A stretch of DNA of 64,000 bases, taken from Elusimicrobiaceae bacterium. GTDB taxonomy: Bacteria > Elusimicrobiota > Elusimicrobia > Elusimicrobiales > Elusimicrobiaceae. The notes beneath the pieces were generated by a model that did not search any database, was not told where the DNA came from, and saw only the letters and a program-made list of their open reading frames with translations. Numbering within the stretch: position 1 is the stretch's first letter; each line of letters starts with the position of its first letter. The stretch covers positions 44,652 through 108,651 of the forward strand of contig JAFVFN010000014.1 of assembly GCA_017475405.1 (NCBI GenBank), written 5' to 3'. Below, piece by piece: positions 50,415 through 60,078 of the stretch. The position numbers and the translations under genes are program-made.

Positions 50415-52358
50415 TTACATCAAAATACTGCGCAAAATGATCGCTGTTATCGTAGAAAACACCAGTGTAAGTAAAATAACCCGAAGCGTATCTTTCCAAC
50501 CGCTTTCACGCAGCATGACAAAGAACGTGGCGATACACGGCATGTACATGCTCATAAACACACAGGCGACAACCAGTGCCTGCGGAGTCAGGTTAAACGG
50601 TTCTAATAAGGCAATAGACACGTCTTTGCGTAAAAATCCGAGCAGTAAGAGGGGGGTGGCATCCGGCGGAAGTCCGAGTGCCCACTCCACCGGGGCACGT
50701 AAGATCTTAGTAAGCCAGGCAGTAACTCCGGAGAGCTGCATCACATCTACAAACAAAATACCAACTAAAATAAGCGGCAACGCATCAGATAAATACTCTT
50801 TCATGCGGATCCAAATCTTGCGTGCTAGCGGACGCAGTTTGGGCGTCTGCCAGGAGGGAATTTCCATAAAAAGCTCAGGGGTTTCACCTTTCATGAGGTG
50901 ATTGAGTAAAGAACCGATGACAATCCCGTTCACGACCAGTGCTCCAAATACCATGAGCATATATTTAATCCCGTAGGGAGACAAAATAGAAATAATCATG
51001 GCCGTTTGGGAAATACACGGTGCCAGTACCAAAATAAGAGCCAGCGCAATCACACGCTCGCGACGGGTTTCCAGAACACGGATCCCCATGACGGCCGGCA
51101 CTTTACATCCAAATCCGAGCATGATCGGCAGGGATCCATAGCCGTGTAACCCTATTTTATGTAAGATGCGGTCCAACAGCACCGCCAAGCGCGGCAGGTA
51201 TCCGAGTTCTCCTAAAAAACCTAAAAGTGTGTAAAAGGCAAATACATACGGCATGACATCAATAAGCGCAATATGAAGCCCGTCCGTGAGTACACCAAAA
51301 TAGTTCTCACCGCCGTCACCTAACAGCAGCAGGCCTAAAATATTATCCTGAATGGGTGCTAAGAGTTTCTCCAAGAAAGGCAGATAATAATTTTTATATA
51401 ACGGATCAAACAAATCAATCAGGTTTTCACCGACAAACCGTACCAAAAAAAACGATACCATCAGTGTAATAAAGGCAAGCGGCAGTCCCGTAGCCGGAGC
51501 TGTGGCCCAGCCCTGTAAATGTTCCCAAAAAGACGGATGTTTGTGTTTAACCTGCTGTACATCTTGGATAATACGACCAATGGTTTGCCATTTTTCTTCA
51601 GCAGTGGGGGGAACAGTCAAGGTATTTTGCGGGGTTAGCTTATCCGAGAGGCGAATGGCTTCCCGCTCCAGTTCCTTGAGTCCTTCGCCGGTAGTAGCCA
51701 CCGTGGCAATGACCGGGATCCCCAAGAGTTTGGAGAGTTTTTTTACATCAATGCTAATCCCTTTGCGCTGCGCCTCGTCAAATTTGTTAAGCATCAAAAT
51801 AAGTGGTTTTTGAAGCTGCAGGATTTCCAGTACAAAAAACAAGTTGCGCTCTAAATGGGACGCATCAGCTACACACACAATAAAATCATATTCCAAATCT
51901 TTAAATAAATTGCGCTTTTTTCCCTCAATAAGCCATTCTTCTTCCAAACGATACAACCCGGGAATATCAATAATATCATAAGACTCGCCTTTAAATTGCG
52001 TGGTACCATAATTAAGCCCCACGGTAGTACCGGGAAAGTTGGAAGAAATAATCCCGATTCCCGTTAAACGTGAAAAAATTAAACTCTTACCCACATTGGG
52101 ATTACCGGCCAATAAGAATGTATTTTTTTTGGCCGTTACCAAAATTTTCTTGGCCGTTTCACGACCGATAGCCACCTGTGTACCGGATACTTCTACCACC
52201 ACGGGAGAAGATCCTTTTTTACGTGTAATAAACTGACCTCGGGCAATCCCCATGGCGGCCAGTTTTTCAGCCATTTTGGCAGTGGTTTGGATTTCTTTGA
52301 TTTGTGCCGTGTTACCGGCTCTGAGTTCATAAAGCGAGCGAGCGTTTTGTTGTTCCAT
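50415..52358 (-). CDS. feoB: Ferrous iron transporter FeoB with fused N-terminal FeoA domain
   Basis: 647 residues from ATG 52356-52358. Residues 1-75 (LYELRAGNTAQIKEIQTTAK ... VEVSGTQVAIGRETAKKI) form an SH3-like FeoA domain. The G domain follows with G1 AGNPNVGKS, G2/G3 FPGTTVGLNYG and DIPGLYRLEE, and G4 LNKFDEAQ. The membrane part has the two Gate regions (FVLLGFLGELGYLPRLA-like and MLGFGCKVPAVMGIRVLETRRER, which contains the conserved Cys) and about ten helices. It imports Fe2+. The FeoAB fusion is known in some anaerobes. AAGGAAAG is 13 bases upstream. Confidence 0.93.
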   Translation of the reverse strand: MEQQNARSLYELRAGNTAQIKEIQTTAKMAEKLAAMGIARGQFITRKKGSSPVVVEVSGTQVAIGRETAKKILVTAKKNTFLLAGNPNVGKSLIFSRLTGIGIISSNFPGTTVGLNYGTTQFKGESYDIIDIPGLYRLEEEWLIEGKKRNLFKDLEYDFIVCVADASHLERNLFFVLEILQLQKPLILMLNKFDEAQRKGISIDVKKLSKLLGIPVIATVATTGEGLKELEREAIRLSDKLTPQNTLTVPPTAEEKWQTIGRIIQDVQQVKHKHPSFWEHLQGWATAPATGLPLAFITLMVSFFLVRFVGENLIDLFDPLYKNYYLPFLEKLLAPIQDNILGLLLLGDGGENYFGVLTDGLHIALIDVMPYVFAFYTLLGFLGELGYLPRLAVLLDRILHKIGLHGYGSLPIMLGFGCKVPAVMGIRVLETRRERVIALALILVLAPCISQTAMIISILSPYGIKYMLMVFGALVVNGIVIGSLLNHLMKGETPELFMEIPSWQTPKLRPLARKIWIRMKEYLSDALPLILVGILFVDVMQLSGVTAWLTKILRAPVEWALGLPPDATPLLLLGFLRKDVSIALLEPFNLTPQALVVACVFMSMYMPCIATFFVMLRESGWKDTLRVILLTLVFSTITAIILRSILM

Positions 52359-52519
52359 AAAAGTTAGTCTTTCCTTACTTTTATATTGTACCACACTTCC
52401 TCTCTTGTGGGCAAGTTATTTTTTAATCCGCTGATTACTGCACAGTCCAATCCCGATTTTTGTTCCCGCTATTTTCCTACCCAAGATTTATTTGTGGGAA
52501 TATAGGGCCAAGCCCACAT

Positions 52520-53758
52520 TTACGGAGCAACGACTACCGTATAATCAAACCCGGTCTGCTGTCCCCACACACGGGCAATTTCCGGATCACCTTTCCAGTA
52601 GAAAAATCTGGAAGGGCCAGTTTCGTCAAAAAAGGGATGTGAAACCGGCCATGCTCCGCTTAGTACGGAATGAGACTGACGTACTGTTTGGGGAATCGTC
52701 ATTTCAACAACCACAGGAAATTCGTCTGCAAACATTTTGGGCAATGAAGCCGGATAGGCCCACGACACATGCAAGGCTCCTCCATAGTAAATAAACAGGG
52801 CCTGCGGATCCGTTTGGCGGATACGCTCCATTTGTGCGCGCATGACCCGGGCAAACCCGCTGTTGCGTTCTTTCAAACCGTGCATTACAGCCATTTCACC
52901 GCCCATAAGTTGCTTTTGTCCCACCACCGCATCCTCCACGGGATATATGTCTGCTCCCAATTGCGTCAAACGCTCCAGCATTTGTTTATAAGAGGGGTGG
53001 ATATGCATAAAAGTTAATGCGGGGTTCTCTTCATCTCTTATATCAACCGGGGCTTGGACCCCGTCCTCCCCACGACGGTAATACGTCGTAGGGTATACAT
53101 CTTCCTTGGCAAGCGGATCTAAATACAAACTTTCGGCAAATACCACAATTTTACGGTTAGGTTCCAAACGATGCAATTGCTCTACCCAATCCGCAAAAGC
53201 GGTCCGCAAAGCCGGTTGATCATGATATTCACCTACAAAGATAAGGTTTTCATTTTGTAATTTAAGTGCCAATACATGCCCACTGTCACGGCCCGCATAA
53301 CGACCGAGCCGGTCCATCCCCTGATTAGGTTGTGCCTGCAACCAGGCAAGCCGCTTTTGATAGTTTTGGTTGACTAACTCCAACTGTTCTTTTTGCAGCT
53401 GCCATTCCCCGTTAAAATGCGGCCGCTGCAACGCAGCTTGGAAAGTATTGGTCGGTTTAGGAAGATTGGATACGGCAGTACGGATAGCAGTCGTCTGATA
53501 ATTAATGGCATTAACGCGCTGCATCGCCACGTCATCTAAATATTTGTTGTTTAACAAATAGGTTTGCTGCCAGCGGGCTTGCGGATCATTTTTCTCCAAA
53601 TACGTACTAGGTTTAGCACCGTGGACGCGGGTACGCATAAGAGGCTGCGCACGAAAACCCTGACGTACAGCCTGTGTCACCGTGCGTGCCGCTTGTCCCC
53701 AGGTGGGCACTGTACACATACTCCCAATCAATAAGTAGACAAATAACCGTTTGATCAT
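52520..53758 (-). CDS. ChaN/TraB-like secreted protein (haem-binding uptake fold)
   Basis: 412 residues with a signal peptide (MIKRLFVYLLIGSMCTVPTWG). A Gln-rich helical N-terminal half is followed by the ChaN-like domain: NLIFVGEYHDQPALRTAFAD (GExH motif), NRKIVVFAESLYLDPLAKED, and near the end IYYGGALHVSWAYP (GxxH motif). ChaN proteins bind haem or act as metal-dependent hydrolases related to erythromycin esterase and Tiki. Placement beside feoB may hint at iron acquisition, but this is only context. AGAGGTAG precedes the ATG. Confidence 0.75.
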   Translation of the reverse strand: MIKRLFVYLLIGSMCTVPTWGQAARTVTQAVRQGFRAQPLMRTRVHGAKPSTYLEKNDPQARWQQTYLLNNKYLDDVAMQRVNAINYQTTAIRTAVSNLPKPTNTFQAALQRPHFNGEWQLQKEQLELVNQNYQKRLAWLQAQPNQGMDRLGRYAGRDSGHVLALKLQNENLIFVGEYHDQPALRTAFADWVEQLHRLEPNRKIVVFAESLYLDPLAKEDVYPTTYYRRGEDGVQAPVDIRDEENPALTFMHIHPSYKQMLERLTQLGADIYPVEDAVVGQKQLMGGEMAVMHGLKERNSGFARVMRAQMERIRQTDPQALFIYYGGALHVSWAYPASLPKMFADEFPVVVEMTIPQTVRQSHSVLSGAWPVSHPFFDETGPSRFFYWKGDPEIARVWGQQTGFDYTVVVAP

Positions 53759-53855
53759 AACTACCTCTTATATAAGAGTCTACCATTAGTCACAGATATT
53801 ACCAGGGCCTTTAGGCCCAGCAAAAAATAGGTCCTGTTCTCCTAAGCAAAAAAAG

Positions 53856-53889
53856 CTCCCCCTGTTTGTATTTAAACAAAAGGGGGAGT
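53856..53889. terminator. Terminator downstream of the ferredoxin gene
   Basis: CTCCCCC..TTTGT/..ACAAA..GGGGGAG stem with A- and T-runs on both sides. Confidence 0.8.
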
Positions 53890-53908
53890 TTGTATAAGAC
53901 TGTATATT

Positions 53909-54079
53909 TTACAGTGCGATCGCGCTGACCGGGCAAGTACCGGCACAAGAACCGCATTCAATGCATTTTGCTTCATCAATGTGTCTTTTGCCGTCTACTT
54001 CGCTGATTGCACCCACGGGGCAGGAAGATTCACAGGCACCGCAGTTGATGCAGACATCGGGGTTTACTTTATAAGCCAT
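53909..54079 (-). CDS. 2[4Fe-4S] ferredoxin
   Basis: 56 residues, the classic clostridial size. It reads CINCGACESSCP (CxxCxxCxxxCP) and CIECGSCAGTCP, giving eight cysteines for two [4Fe-4S] clusters in a pseudo-twofold repeat. It carries low-potential electrons in fermentation (pyruvate oxidation, hydrogenase). AGGAG is 8 bases before the ATG at 54077-54079. Confidence 0.95.
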   Translation of the reverse strand: MAYKVNPDVCINCGACESSCPVGAISEVDGKRHIDEAKCIECGSCAGTCPVSAIAL

Positions 54080-54205
54080 AATTTTGTTCTCCTATAAAAA
54101 GAATTTCCTATAAATTTATTATACCAAATTTAGAAGAAAAGAAATCTTCACACATCCGTAAGAAATTATGTTACAATAAAAACAGCAGTAATCTAAAAAT
54201 TTGAT

Positions 54206-54415
54206 CTGTTTTTGGAACCGTGTAACAAGTATACGGAGTTTTTTGGGAAATTCCCCAAATCTGGTCTAGTCCAAAAATAGCCGATTTAGGTACAGTTAGA
54301 GTCAGCTGCTCTGGCTGTGCCGAGCGTTTCCCGTGTTTCTGCTTGGCAGGGCCGGGAGACCACGGCTGTTACCGTTAGGACTCTAGACCAGACCTGATAG
54401 TAACAGCCGTTTTTT
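54206..54415 (+). ncRNA. Pilin leader RNA, copy 7
   Basis: P1 is 54206-54215 with CCAAAAATAG 54271-54280. P2 is CCGTGTA 54218-54224 with TATACGG 54230-54236. P3 is TTGGG/CCCCAA. P4 is GGTACAG/CTGTGCC enclosing AGAG/CTCT. P6 is ACGGCTGTTAC 54362-54372 with GTAACAGCCGT 54400-54410, then T6. The variable pair is TCTGGTCTAG 54260-54269 with CTAGACCAGA 54383-54392 (10 bp). P5 is larger and GC-rich. The promoter has the extended -10 TGTTACAAT (54169-54177). Confidence 0.85.
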
Positions 54416-54455
54416 GCAGACAGTTTCATAAACAGACCTACAAAGGAGAAAGTTT

Positions 54456-54980
54456 ATGAAACTAAATCAAAAAGCATTTACATTAATCGAGTTGCTCGTC
54501 GTTGTGCTGATCATAGGTATTTTAGCGGCTGTAGCTGTACCTCAATATCAAAAAGCAGTACTTAAAAGTCGCTATGCAACCATTAAAAATTTAACTGTTG
54601 CTTTGGCTCAGGCTGAAGAAATTTACTACCTGGCCAACGGGGAATATACCAATAATTTTGATGCATTGGATATTGATACTCCGGCCGCTGTAGAAACAGG
54701 GAATCAGGATTTTACCTCTACCCAAACAGTGCGCAAATTCACACTGAACCGTTGCTTGTTGCAAAATGACACGAACCCCTATGTTATGTGCTCTATAAAC
54801 CAAACGGATAATTCCTACGCTAATGTTGTCATATCTATGCAAGTTTATTTACAACATGCCCTGGAGGCAAATCACCGCTATTGCATAGGATCGGGGGATT
54901 TATCATCCCTTGCCAACCAAGTCTGCAAAGGTGAAACAGGTAAATCCGCTCCTGAAAGAAATACTAGTTGGAGATATTAA
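54456..54980 (+). CDS. Type IV prepilin / pseudopilin
   Basis: 174 residues. NQKA then FTLIELLVVVLIIGIL (Ala at -1), AAVAVPQYQKAVLKSRYATIKNL. The box is IYYLANGEYTNNFDALDIDTP. The tail RYCIGSGDLSSLANQVCKGETGKS puts it in the QVCKxETG subfamily; the minus-strand pilin at 21448 is its nearest relative by eye. AAGGAG is about 9 bases before the ATG. It is under leader RNA copy 7. Confidence 0.92.
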   Translation: MKLNQKAFTLIELLVVVLIIGILAAVAVPQYQKAVLKSRYATIKNLTVALAQAEEIYYLANGEYTNNFDALDIDTPAAVETGNQDFTSTQTVRKFTLNRCLLQNDTNPYVMCSINQTDNSYANVVISMQVYLQHALEANHRYCIGSGDLSSLANQVCKGETGKSAPERNTSWRY

Positions 54981-55077
54981 TGCTATATTCCAATCTTCCT
55001 ATGCTCTAAATATATTTTTTACAACCACATACAATTTGCCCAAGTTATGCTATAATGTAGCTTGGAGGAAAATGAGA

Positions 55078-56898
55078 ATGAAAAAAACTACTTTATTTGT
55101 AGCTTTCAGTGTCATGGCTGTGCCGTTAATTGCACAGAACTATGATTATTTCGGCTCTGCCGAAGAACCCGGCTCTTTGGCTGAACGCAATGCGCGTCAA
55201 GCCCGTTTAGCCGCCCAAGTAGCCGCCCAGCAACAACAAGCCGAGGGGGATATCTACCGCGGTAAAGTATTTGGTGTCGAACAGGCCAACTATTCAAGCA
55301 GCACCTTAGGTAATCGTGCTCCGGCCAAAACCAAATATGTATATGATACGTCCTTAATCCGTGCCATCAAAATGAATGATGATGACCGTGTGCGTACGCT
55401 GATTTATGCCAACGTGGACGTAAACGAACGCAACTATGCCAACATTACTCCGCTTACGATTGCGGCCGAAAAAGGCAATTTAACCATCGTCAAGTACTTA
55501 GTAGAAGCCAAGGCCGATGTGAATGCCTCTTCTCCTTACGGAGTTACCCCGTTAGTGGCTGCAGCCTCCCAGGGGAATGCCGATGTAGTGGAATACCTCT
55601 TATCCCGCGGAGCCAATGCTTCCGTCAAGGATGAAACCGGCAAGACACCGCTCTTATATGCCTCTAATTTTGACAACGAAAAACTCATTACGGCGTTGGC
55701 TAAAGCCAGTCCGGCCGCCGTCAACTTTGCAGATGCCTCCGGTAATACACCGTTAATTTATGCGGCAAAACAGGGCAATGACAAAAACGTCAGAGCCTTA
55801 CTTGCAGCGAATGCCAATCCCAACTATCGCAATCCCACAACCGGGGTAGGCGCGTTGGCAGTAGCTGCTGCGGAAGGACATACGGATGTCATTCGCAGCT
55901 TAGACAAATACAAAGCCGATTTAAACCTGCCCGATGTACAGGGTCGCGCACCGCTTTCTTATGCGGTTGAAACCGGCAAAGAAAGTGCCGTGCGCACATT
56001 GCTCTCGGCCGGCGCTAACCCCAACACGCAGGATCTCAACGGGGTTACCCCGTTAATGCGTGCTGCCGCCAAAGGCAATGCCGATTGCGCAGCCGTATTA
56101 ATACGCCGTCAGGATATCAACTTAGAACAAAAAGATTCTCAGGGAAAAACAGCGCTTATTTATACCGCTTACGCTCCGACGGCCAACGTAACGGCCCAGC
56201 TCGTCAAACGAGGTGCCAATATCAATGCCGTCGACAACACCGGTAACACGACCCTGATGACAGCGCTTGCTTTGAAAAACGAACCGGTCGCCAATTATTT
56301 AATCGGACAAGGAGCCGATACGGCTCGGGCCAATGCGACTAACACGACCACGTTAGCAGTTGCCCAAGAATATATGCCGACTTCGGATACCACTCAAAAA
56401 ATTGCCGGTGAAACAGACCGTGCCTATCAAAAAGCCCTGCAGCAGGAAGCGGCCAGTTTAGCGCGCGTACGTGAACTCGAAGCGCAACTGATGCAGGATG
56501 AGGCCCGCGTCGAACAATTACGTGCCCAACACCGTGAAGATGCGCAGGAATTTGTTTCAGACCTGCAAACCAAATACGACCAAACAGTAGAAGAAGTGGA
56601 CTTGAAAGCCTCCGTGTTGGAAGAAGCCAGTGCGGCTCAGCAAGAAGCCGCAGCGAATGCGCAGGCACTGCGCGAAAAAGTAGCGGCCGAACAACAGGCG
56701 CTGGCCAACTCAGCCAAAGCCGCACAGCAGGCCCAACAGACGGCGTCCGCACAAGCCAAGGCAACAGCCGTTCGTACCAAGAACACCGGTAAAACGGTAG
56801 CCACACAAACCGCTGCCAAAGCTCAAACCAGAGCCAAAGGAATTATCCAGGATATGCCTACTTTGCAGCCCAGACTGCGCAGTATGGCTGAAGAATAA
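55078..56898 (+). CDS. Secreted ankyrin-repeat protein with C-terminal coiled coil
   Basis: 606 residues from ATG 55078, chosen because GGAGG (55064-55068) is 9 bases upstream and the signal peptide MKKTTLFVAFSVMAVPLIAQ then begins correctly. About ten ankyrin units run from residue 90 to 430 (for example TPLTIAAEKGNLTIVKYLVE, TPLVAAASQGNADVVEYLLS, TPLMRAAAKGNADCAAVLIR). Residues 440-570 form a long Ala/Gln/Glu coiled coil, and the tail is basic. Likely a periplasmic protein-protein interaction scaffold. The extended -10 TGCTATAAT ends at 55056, giving a very short leader. Confidence 0.85.
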   Translation: MKKTTLFVAFSVMAVPLIAQNYDYFGSAEEPGSLAERNARQARLAAQVAAQQQQAEGDIYRGKVFGVEQANYSSSTLGNRAPAKTKYVYDTSLIRAIKMNDDDRVRTLIYANVDVNERNYANITPLTIAAEKGNLTIVKYLVEAKADVNASSPYGVTPLVAAASQGNADVVEYLLSRGANASVKDETGKTPLLYASNFDNEKLITALAKASPAAVNFADASGNTPLIYAAKQGNDKNVRALLAANANPNYRNPTTGVGALAVAAAEGHTDVIRSLDKYKADLNLPDVQGRAPLSYAVETGKESAVRTLLSAGANPNTQDLNGVTPLMRAAAKGNADCAAVLIRRQDINLEQKDSQGKTALIYTAYAPTANVTAQLVKRGANINAVDNTGNTTLMTALALKNEPVANYLIGQGADTARANATNTTTLAVAQEYMPTSDTTQKIAGETDRAYQKALQQEAASLARVRELEAQLMQDEARVEQLRAQHREDAQEFVSDLQTKYDQTVEEVDLKASVLEEASAAQQEAAANAQALREKVAAEQQALANSAKAAQQAQQTASAQAKATAVRTKNTGKTVATQTAAKAQTRAKGIIQDMPTLQPRLRSMAEE

Positions 56899-56917
56899 AA
56901 GTAGTTTCATTCTCACG

Positions 56918-56946
56918 GGTCCCTGCTCGGGCAGGGACCTTTTTTT
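56918..56946 (+). terminator. Intrinsic terminator after the ankyrin gene
   Basis: GGTCCCTGC (56918-56926) / GCAGGGACC (56931-56939) followed by T7. Confidence 0.9.
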
Positions 56947-57037
56947 CGCTCCTTTTCAGTCAGTTTGTTACTAATTTTTTGGAACAACTTTACCGCTTCT
57001 TATGCCTGACAAATCTCTAAAAAGCTATAATATACAT

Positions 57038-58825
57038 ATGAATACACGTCATTTGGCTGGTTTTATTATATTAAACGGACTGTTATGGTGCGCAGGAGCA
57101 CTGGGGTACTTTCACATCAACGGATTTTTCCCGGGAATATTGGGGATCGGGTTTACCGCAGTATTTATTATAGGACATATCTTTTTATTTGCCTGGGTAT
57201 GCGGACTGTTGTGTCTTCCGGGCAGACTGATCGGACCTCGCAGTTTACAGGCTGCCTGCTGCGGATGGGGGGGAGTGTTTTCCCTGTTTTTAGTACTGGA
57301 CTTACTGGTATATTCTCAGTACCGATTTCACATCAGCCCTGCAATGTTGGAGCTGTTCTTCGGACCGGCCGGACGCGAGATTTTTGCGTTTTCTACTGTC
57401 ATGTGGTTGGGTGTCACAGCCGGCGTAGTATGTATTTTTGCCATTGAGTGGTTCCTGACAATTTTGGCCAAACATATGGCCCCAAGTCCCCGCACGTTCG
57501 GATGGATACTGCTTGTATGGCTGCTTAGTTTTTTAACGTATAACGGACTTTACGCGTGGGGCAAATTTAATATGGTTCCCACCATTATCGCCCAACGAGC
57601 CGTACTGCCGTTGTCCAGTCCGTTTTCCCTCAACCGGCGTCTTCGTAAACTGGGATTTGAACCCAAAAAAGATCCGTATGCCACACCCTCGGTAGGAACA
57701 TTGAACTACCCGCTGCGCCCACTTACCTGCGAACTTCCGAGGTCCCCCAAAAACGTACTTATTTTACTTGTTGAGTCCTGGCGCTCTGACAGTTTTACAC
57801 CTCAAATCATGCCGCAACTGACCGCTCTTTCAAAACGCACGCCGATGAGTTATTTTACCAATCATCTCTCCGGCGGAAACGCGACCGAGGCCGGGGTGTT
57901 TTCTTTGTTTTACTCCATGCCTTATGCGTATTGGAACGATTTTACCAGCCGCCAATTGCCGCCCGTACTAGTCAGTCAGGCGTTGGAAAATGCCTACGCA
58001 CATGCTGTTTACGCCAGTGGCAAATTAAACAGCCCGACGTTCCATCAAAATATTTTCGCCACTATCCCTAATCTACGTCTGGAATCCCAGGGCGATAATA
58101 AATGGCAGCGTGACATAAACGCAGTCGAGGAGTTTGAAGACTTTTTGCAGGCCCGTAATCCCCGGCAGCCATTTTTCGGGTTTATCTTTTTAGATGCCCC
58201 GCACGGCAGCGATTACCCGCCGGAAGACCGACTCTTTACACCGGCCCAGGAAATCAATTATTTACTGCTGAACAAAGATACCGATCCGACTCCGTATCTC
58301 AACCAATACAAAAACTCCGTTCATTTTGCAGACCGCATGATCGGACGCATCTTTACCGCTTTACAACAAGCCGGCGTTTTGAAAAATACGCTAGTCATTA
58401 TTACGGGAGACCACGGGCAGGAAATTAACGACACCCGTCATAACTTTTGGGGCCATAACAGCAATTTTGCCAAGTATCAAACCCATGTACCGCTGCTAGT
58501 ATGGGACCCAGGCAACCCCGGACAGGTCATTACATACCGTACCAACCACTATGATGTAGCACCTACGATCCTGCAGGATGTGTACGGCTGCACCAACCCG
58601 GCGAGGGATTATTCTATCGGACAAAATCTCTTTGACCCGACGCCGCGGGCGTTTTCAATTATATCGAGTTATACCAAAAAAGCCATCCGCACGGGTAATC
58701 AACTCACGGTACTGGACCAATACGGCGGGATTGAGAGCTACGATGAAGATTTTAAACCGTCCGGCGGAGCCGATCCGTCCGTGATGCAGGAAGCCCTTAA
58801 AACGTTCTCACAGTTCTATCAATAA
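57038..58825 (+). CDS. YejM/PbgA-like inner-membrane sulfatase-fold protein
   Basis: 595 residues from ATG 57038. Five N-terminal membrane helices precede a periplasmic sulfatase-fold domain: NVLILLVESWRSD (metal-site Glu region), HLSGGNATEAGVFSLFYSMP (nucleophile region with Thr, as in YejM), and ITGDHGQEIND (metal ligands Asp-His). YejM controls LPS synthesis or cardiolipin traffic in enterobacteria; other relatives transfer phosphoglycerol or phosphoethanolamine. TATAAT (57026-57031) is exactly 6 bases before ATG 57038, so it is leaderless; an earlier in-frame ATG at 57002 precedes the promoter and is rejected. Confidence 0.85.
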   Translation: MNTRHLAGFIILNGLLWCAGALGYFHINGFFPGILGIGFTAVFIIGHIFLFAWVCGLLCLPGRLIGPRSLQAACCGWGGVFSLFLVLDLLVYSQYRFHISPAMLELFFGPAGREIFAFSTVMWLGVTAGVVCIFAIEWFLTILAKHMAPSPRTFGWILLVWLLSFLTYNGLYAWGKFNMVPTIIAQRAVLPLSSPFSLNRRLRKLGFEPKKDPYATPSVGTLNYPLRPLTCELPRSPKNVLILLVESWRSDSFTPQIMPQLTALSKRTPMSYFTNHLSGGNATEAGVFSLFYSMPYAYWNDFTSRQLPPVLVSQALENAYAHAVYASGKLNSPTFHQNIFATIPNLRLESQGDNKWQRDINAVEEFEDFLQARNPRQPFFGFIFLDAPHGSDYPPEDRLFTPAQEINYLLLNKDTDPTPYLNQYKNSVHFADRMIGRIFTALQQAGVLKNTLVIITGDHGQEINDTRHNFWGHNSNFAKYQTHVPLLVWDPGNPGQVITYRTNHYDVAPTILQDVYGCTNPARDYSIGQNLFDPTPRAFSIISSYTKKAIRTGNQLTVLDQYGGIESYDEDFKPSGGADPSVMQEALKTFSQFYQ

Positions 58826-58908
58826 ATATCTGGACCCAAACAAATTTCTTGCAAAATGGGTTGGTTTTATTGTATTCTAAAGAAGATGTTACTTTAATAG
58901 GAGGCTGT

Positions 58909-59235
58909 ATGAAAGCATTTAGCACGTATTTTATTGATCCGATCAAAAATCACTATTGTGATTTTGCCGGCAAAGCAGACCGCAAACACTTCTGGTTGTT
59001 TGTACTGTTTAACTTCTTGGTGTTCTTAGTATTATCCATTGTATTAGGGTTCTTCGGTAAAGCAGGAGATGTTGTATATTTCCTGTGCCAACTGGCCCTC
59101 TTGTTACCTTCCTTAGGAATTGCCGCCCGCCGTTTGCGTGACGGTGGTTTTTCGCCCTGGTGGTTACTGATTGCCTTAACCGGTATCGGTGCCTTGGTAC
59201 TGCTCGTATTTTACCTTTTGCCCAGCAAAAAATAA
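58909..59235 (+). CDS. DUF805 membrane protein
   Basis: 108 residues from ATG 58909, with AGGAGG 6 bases upstream. The short N-terminal cytosolic part FAGKADRKHFWLFVLFN is the DUF805 signature (F.GR..R..FW.F.L...). Three hydrophobic helices follow, with IAARRLRDGGFSPWWLLI between the second and third. No known function. Confidence 0.88.
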   Translation: MKAFSTYFIDPIKNHYCDFAGKADRKHFWLFVLFNFLVFLVLSIVLGFFGKAGDVVYFLCQLALLLPSLGIAARRLRDGGFSPWWLLIALTGIGALVLLVFYLLPSKK

Positions 59236-59283
59236 ACTGATTCAAAGCCGCTCACGTATGGTGGGCGGCTTTATTATGCCCTT

Positions 59284-60078
59284 ATGCGTACATATAAAGT
59301 GATTTTGTCATTAGGACTGGTCGTTGCCGTAGCGTTTGGAGCATATGCGGCGTTTATGTACGTTTATACCGATCATATGTTCGCACCGGTTGTGCTGATG
59401 GCCAAACCCGATAACGCAGCGCCCGCTTCGGTGTGGACAGCCCCGGACACCGTGCGTTTTATCCACCGGGTTAATACGCCGACGCGCGCACGCGCCAAAG
59501 ACAAGACTTTTGACGGATTTGAAGTAGATGTGTGGCAGCAAAACGGACAACTCTTAGCCGCCCATGACCCAGCCCAAGCTCTTAAAAATATCCCGCTGGC
59601 AGCCATCTTTGCAGCGGTTAAAGAACCGGCCAAAAAATCCTGGTGGCTGGATCTCAAACAAGATTTAACACCTGATACCCTGCAACAAATTTTAAATACG
59701 GCCCGAGATTACCAAATACCGAATGAAAACCTGTTATTTGAAACATCTGAAGGGCCCACAGCGCGTCTGATTAAAAACAAGAACTTGGGGCTGCTGTTGA
59801 CGCTGCCGGAAGGGTTTGAGACAGACGGAGATGAGCCGCAAAAACGCTCGGAACTTAACGCGCGGGTACTGTCTTTGTGGAAAGAATACCAACCCGCGGC
59901 CGTGGCGGCCAGTTTTGGCAAATACGCGTATTTAAAAGCGTATTTCCCAAACATGCCCAAAGCGATCTATTATTCTTCGACGGTACGTCCCAGTTTGAAA
60001 AAACCGTTTATGGCGGCCCATATGCAGCAAGACCCGGCTGTTAAAATTTTTATGACGGATGAATATACTTATTTATGA
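59284..60078 (+). CDS. GDPD/PI-PLC-like TIM-barrel protein, membrane-anchored
   Basis: 264 residues. One N-terminal helix (YKVILSLGLVVAVAFGAYAAF) acts as an anchor or uncleaved signal. FIHRVNTP, then FDGFEVDVWQQNG, then LAAHDPAQ mirror the His, Glu-x-Asp and His residues of glycerophosphodiester phosphodiesterases and the FAM151/menorin group. KSWWLDLKQDL is the next conserved barrel strand. The substrate is unknown. TATTAT (59272-59277) is exactly 6 bases before the ATG, so it is leaderless. It overlaps the HD-domain gene by 4 bp. Confidence 0.75.
   Translation: MRTYKVILSLGLVVAVAFGAYAAFMYVYTDHMFAPVVLMAKPDNAAPASVWTAPDTVRFIHRVNTPTRARAKDKTFDGFEVDVWQQNGQLLAAHDPAQALKNIPLAAIFAAVKEPAKKSWWLDLKQDLTPDTLQQILNTARDYQIPNENLLFETSEGPTARLIKNKNLGLLLTLPEGFETDGDEPQKRSELNARVLSLWKEYQPAAVAASFGKYAYLKAYFPNMPKAIYYSSTVRPSLKKPFMAAHMQQDPAVKIFMTDEYTYL

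Noticed and set aside
52460..52794. Plus-strand frames near 52.5 kb as a small gene
   Set aside because: They overlap the ChaN-like gene end and show no motif or start site.
57002..57037. Upstream ATG at 57002 for the YejM-like protein
   Set aside because: It lies before the TATAAT at 57026-57031 that exactly positions ATG 57038 as a leaderless start.
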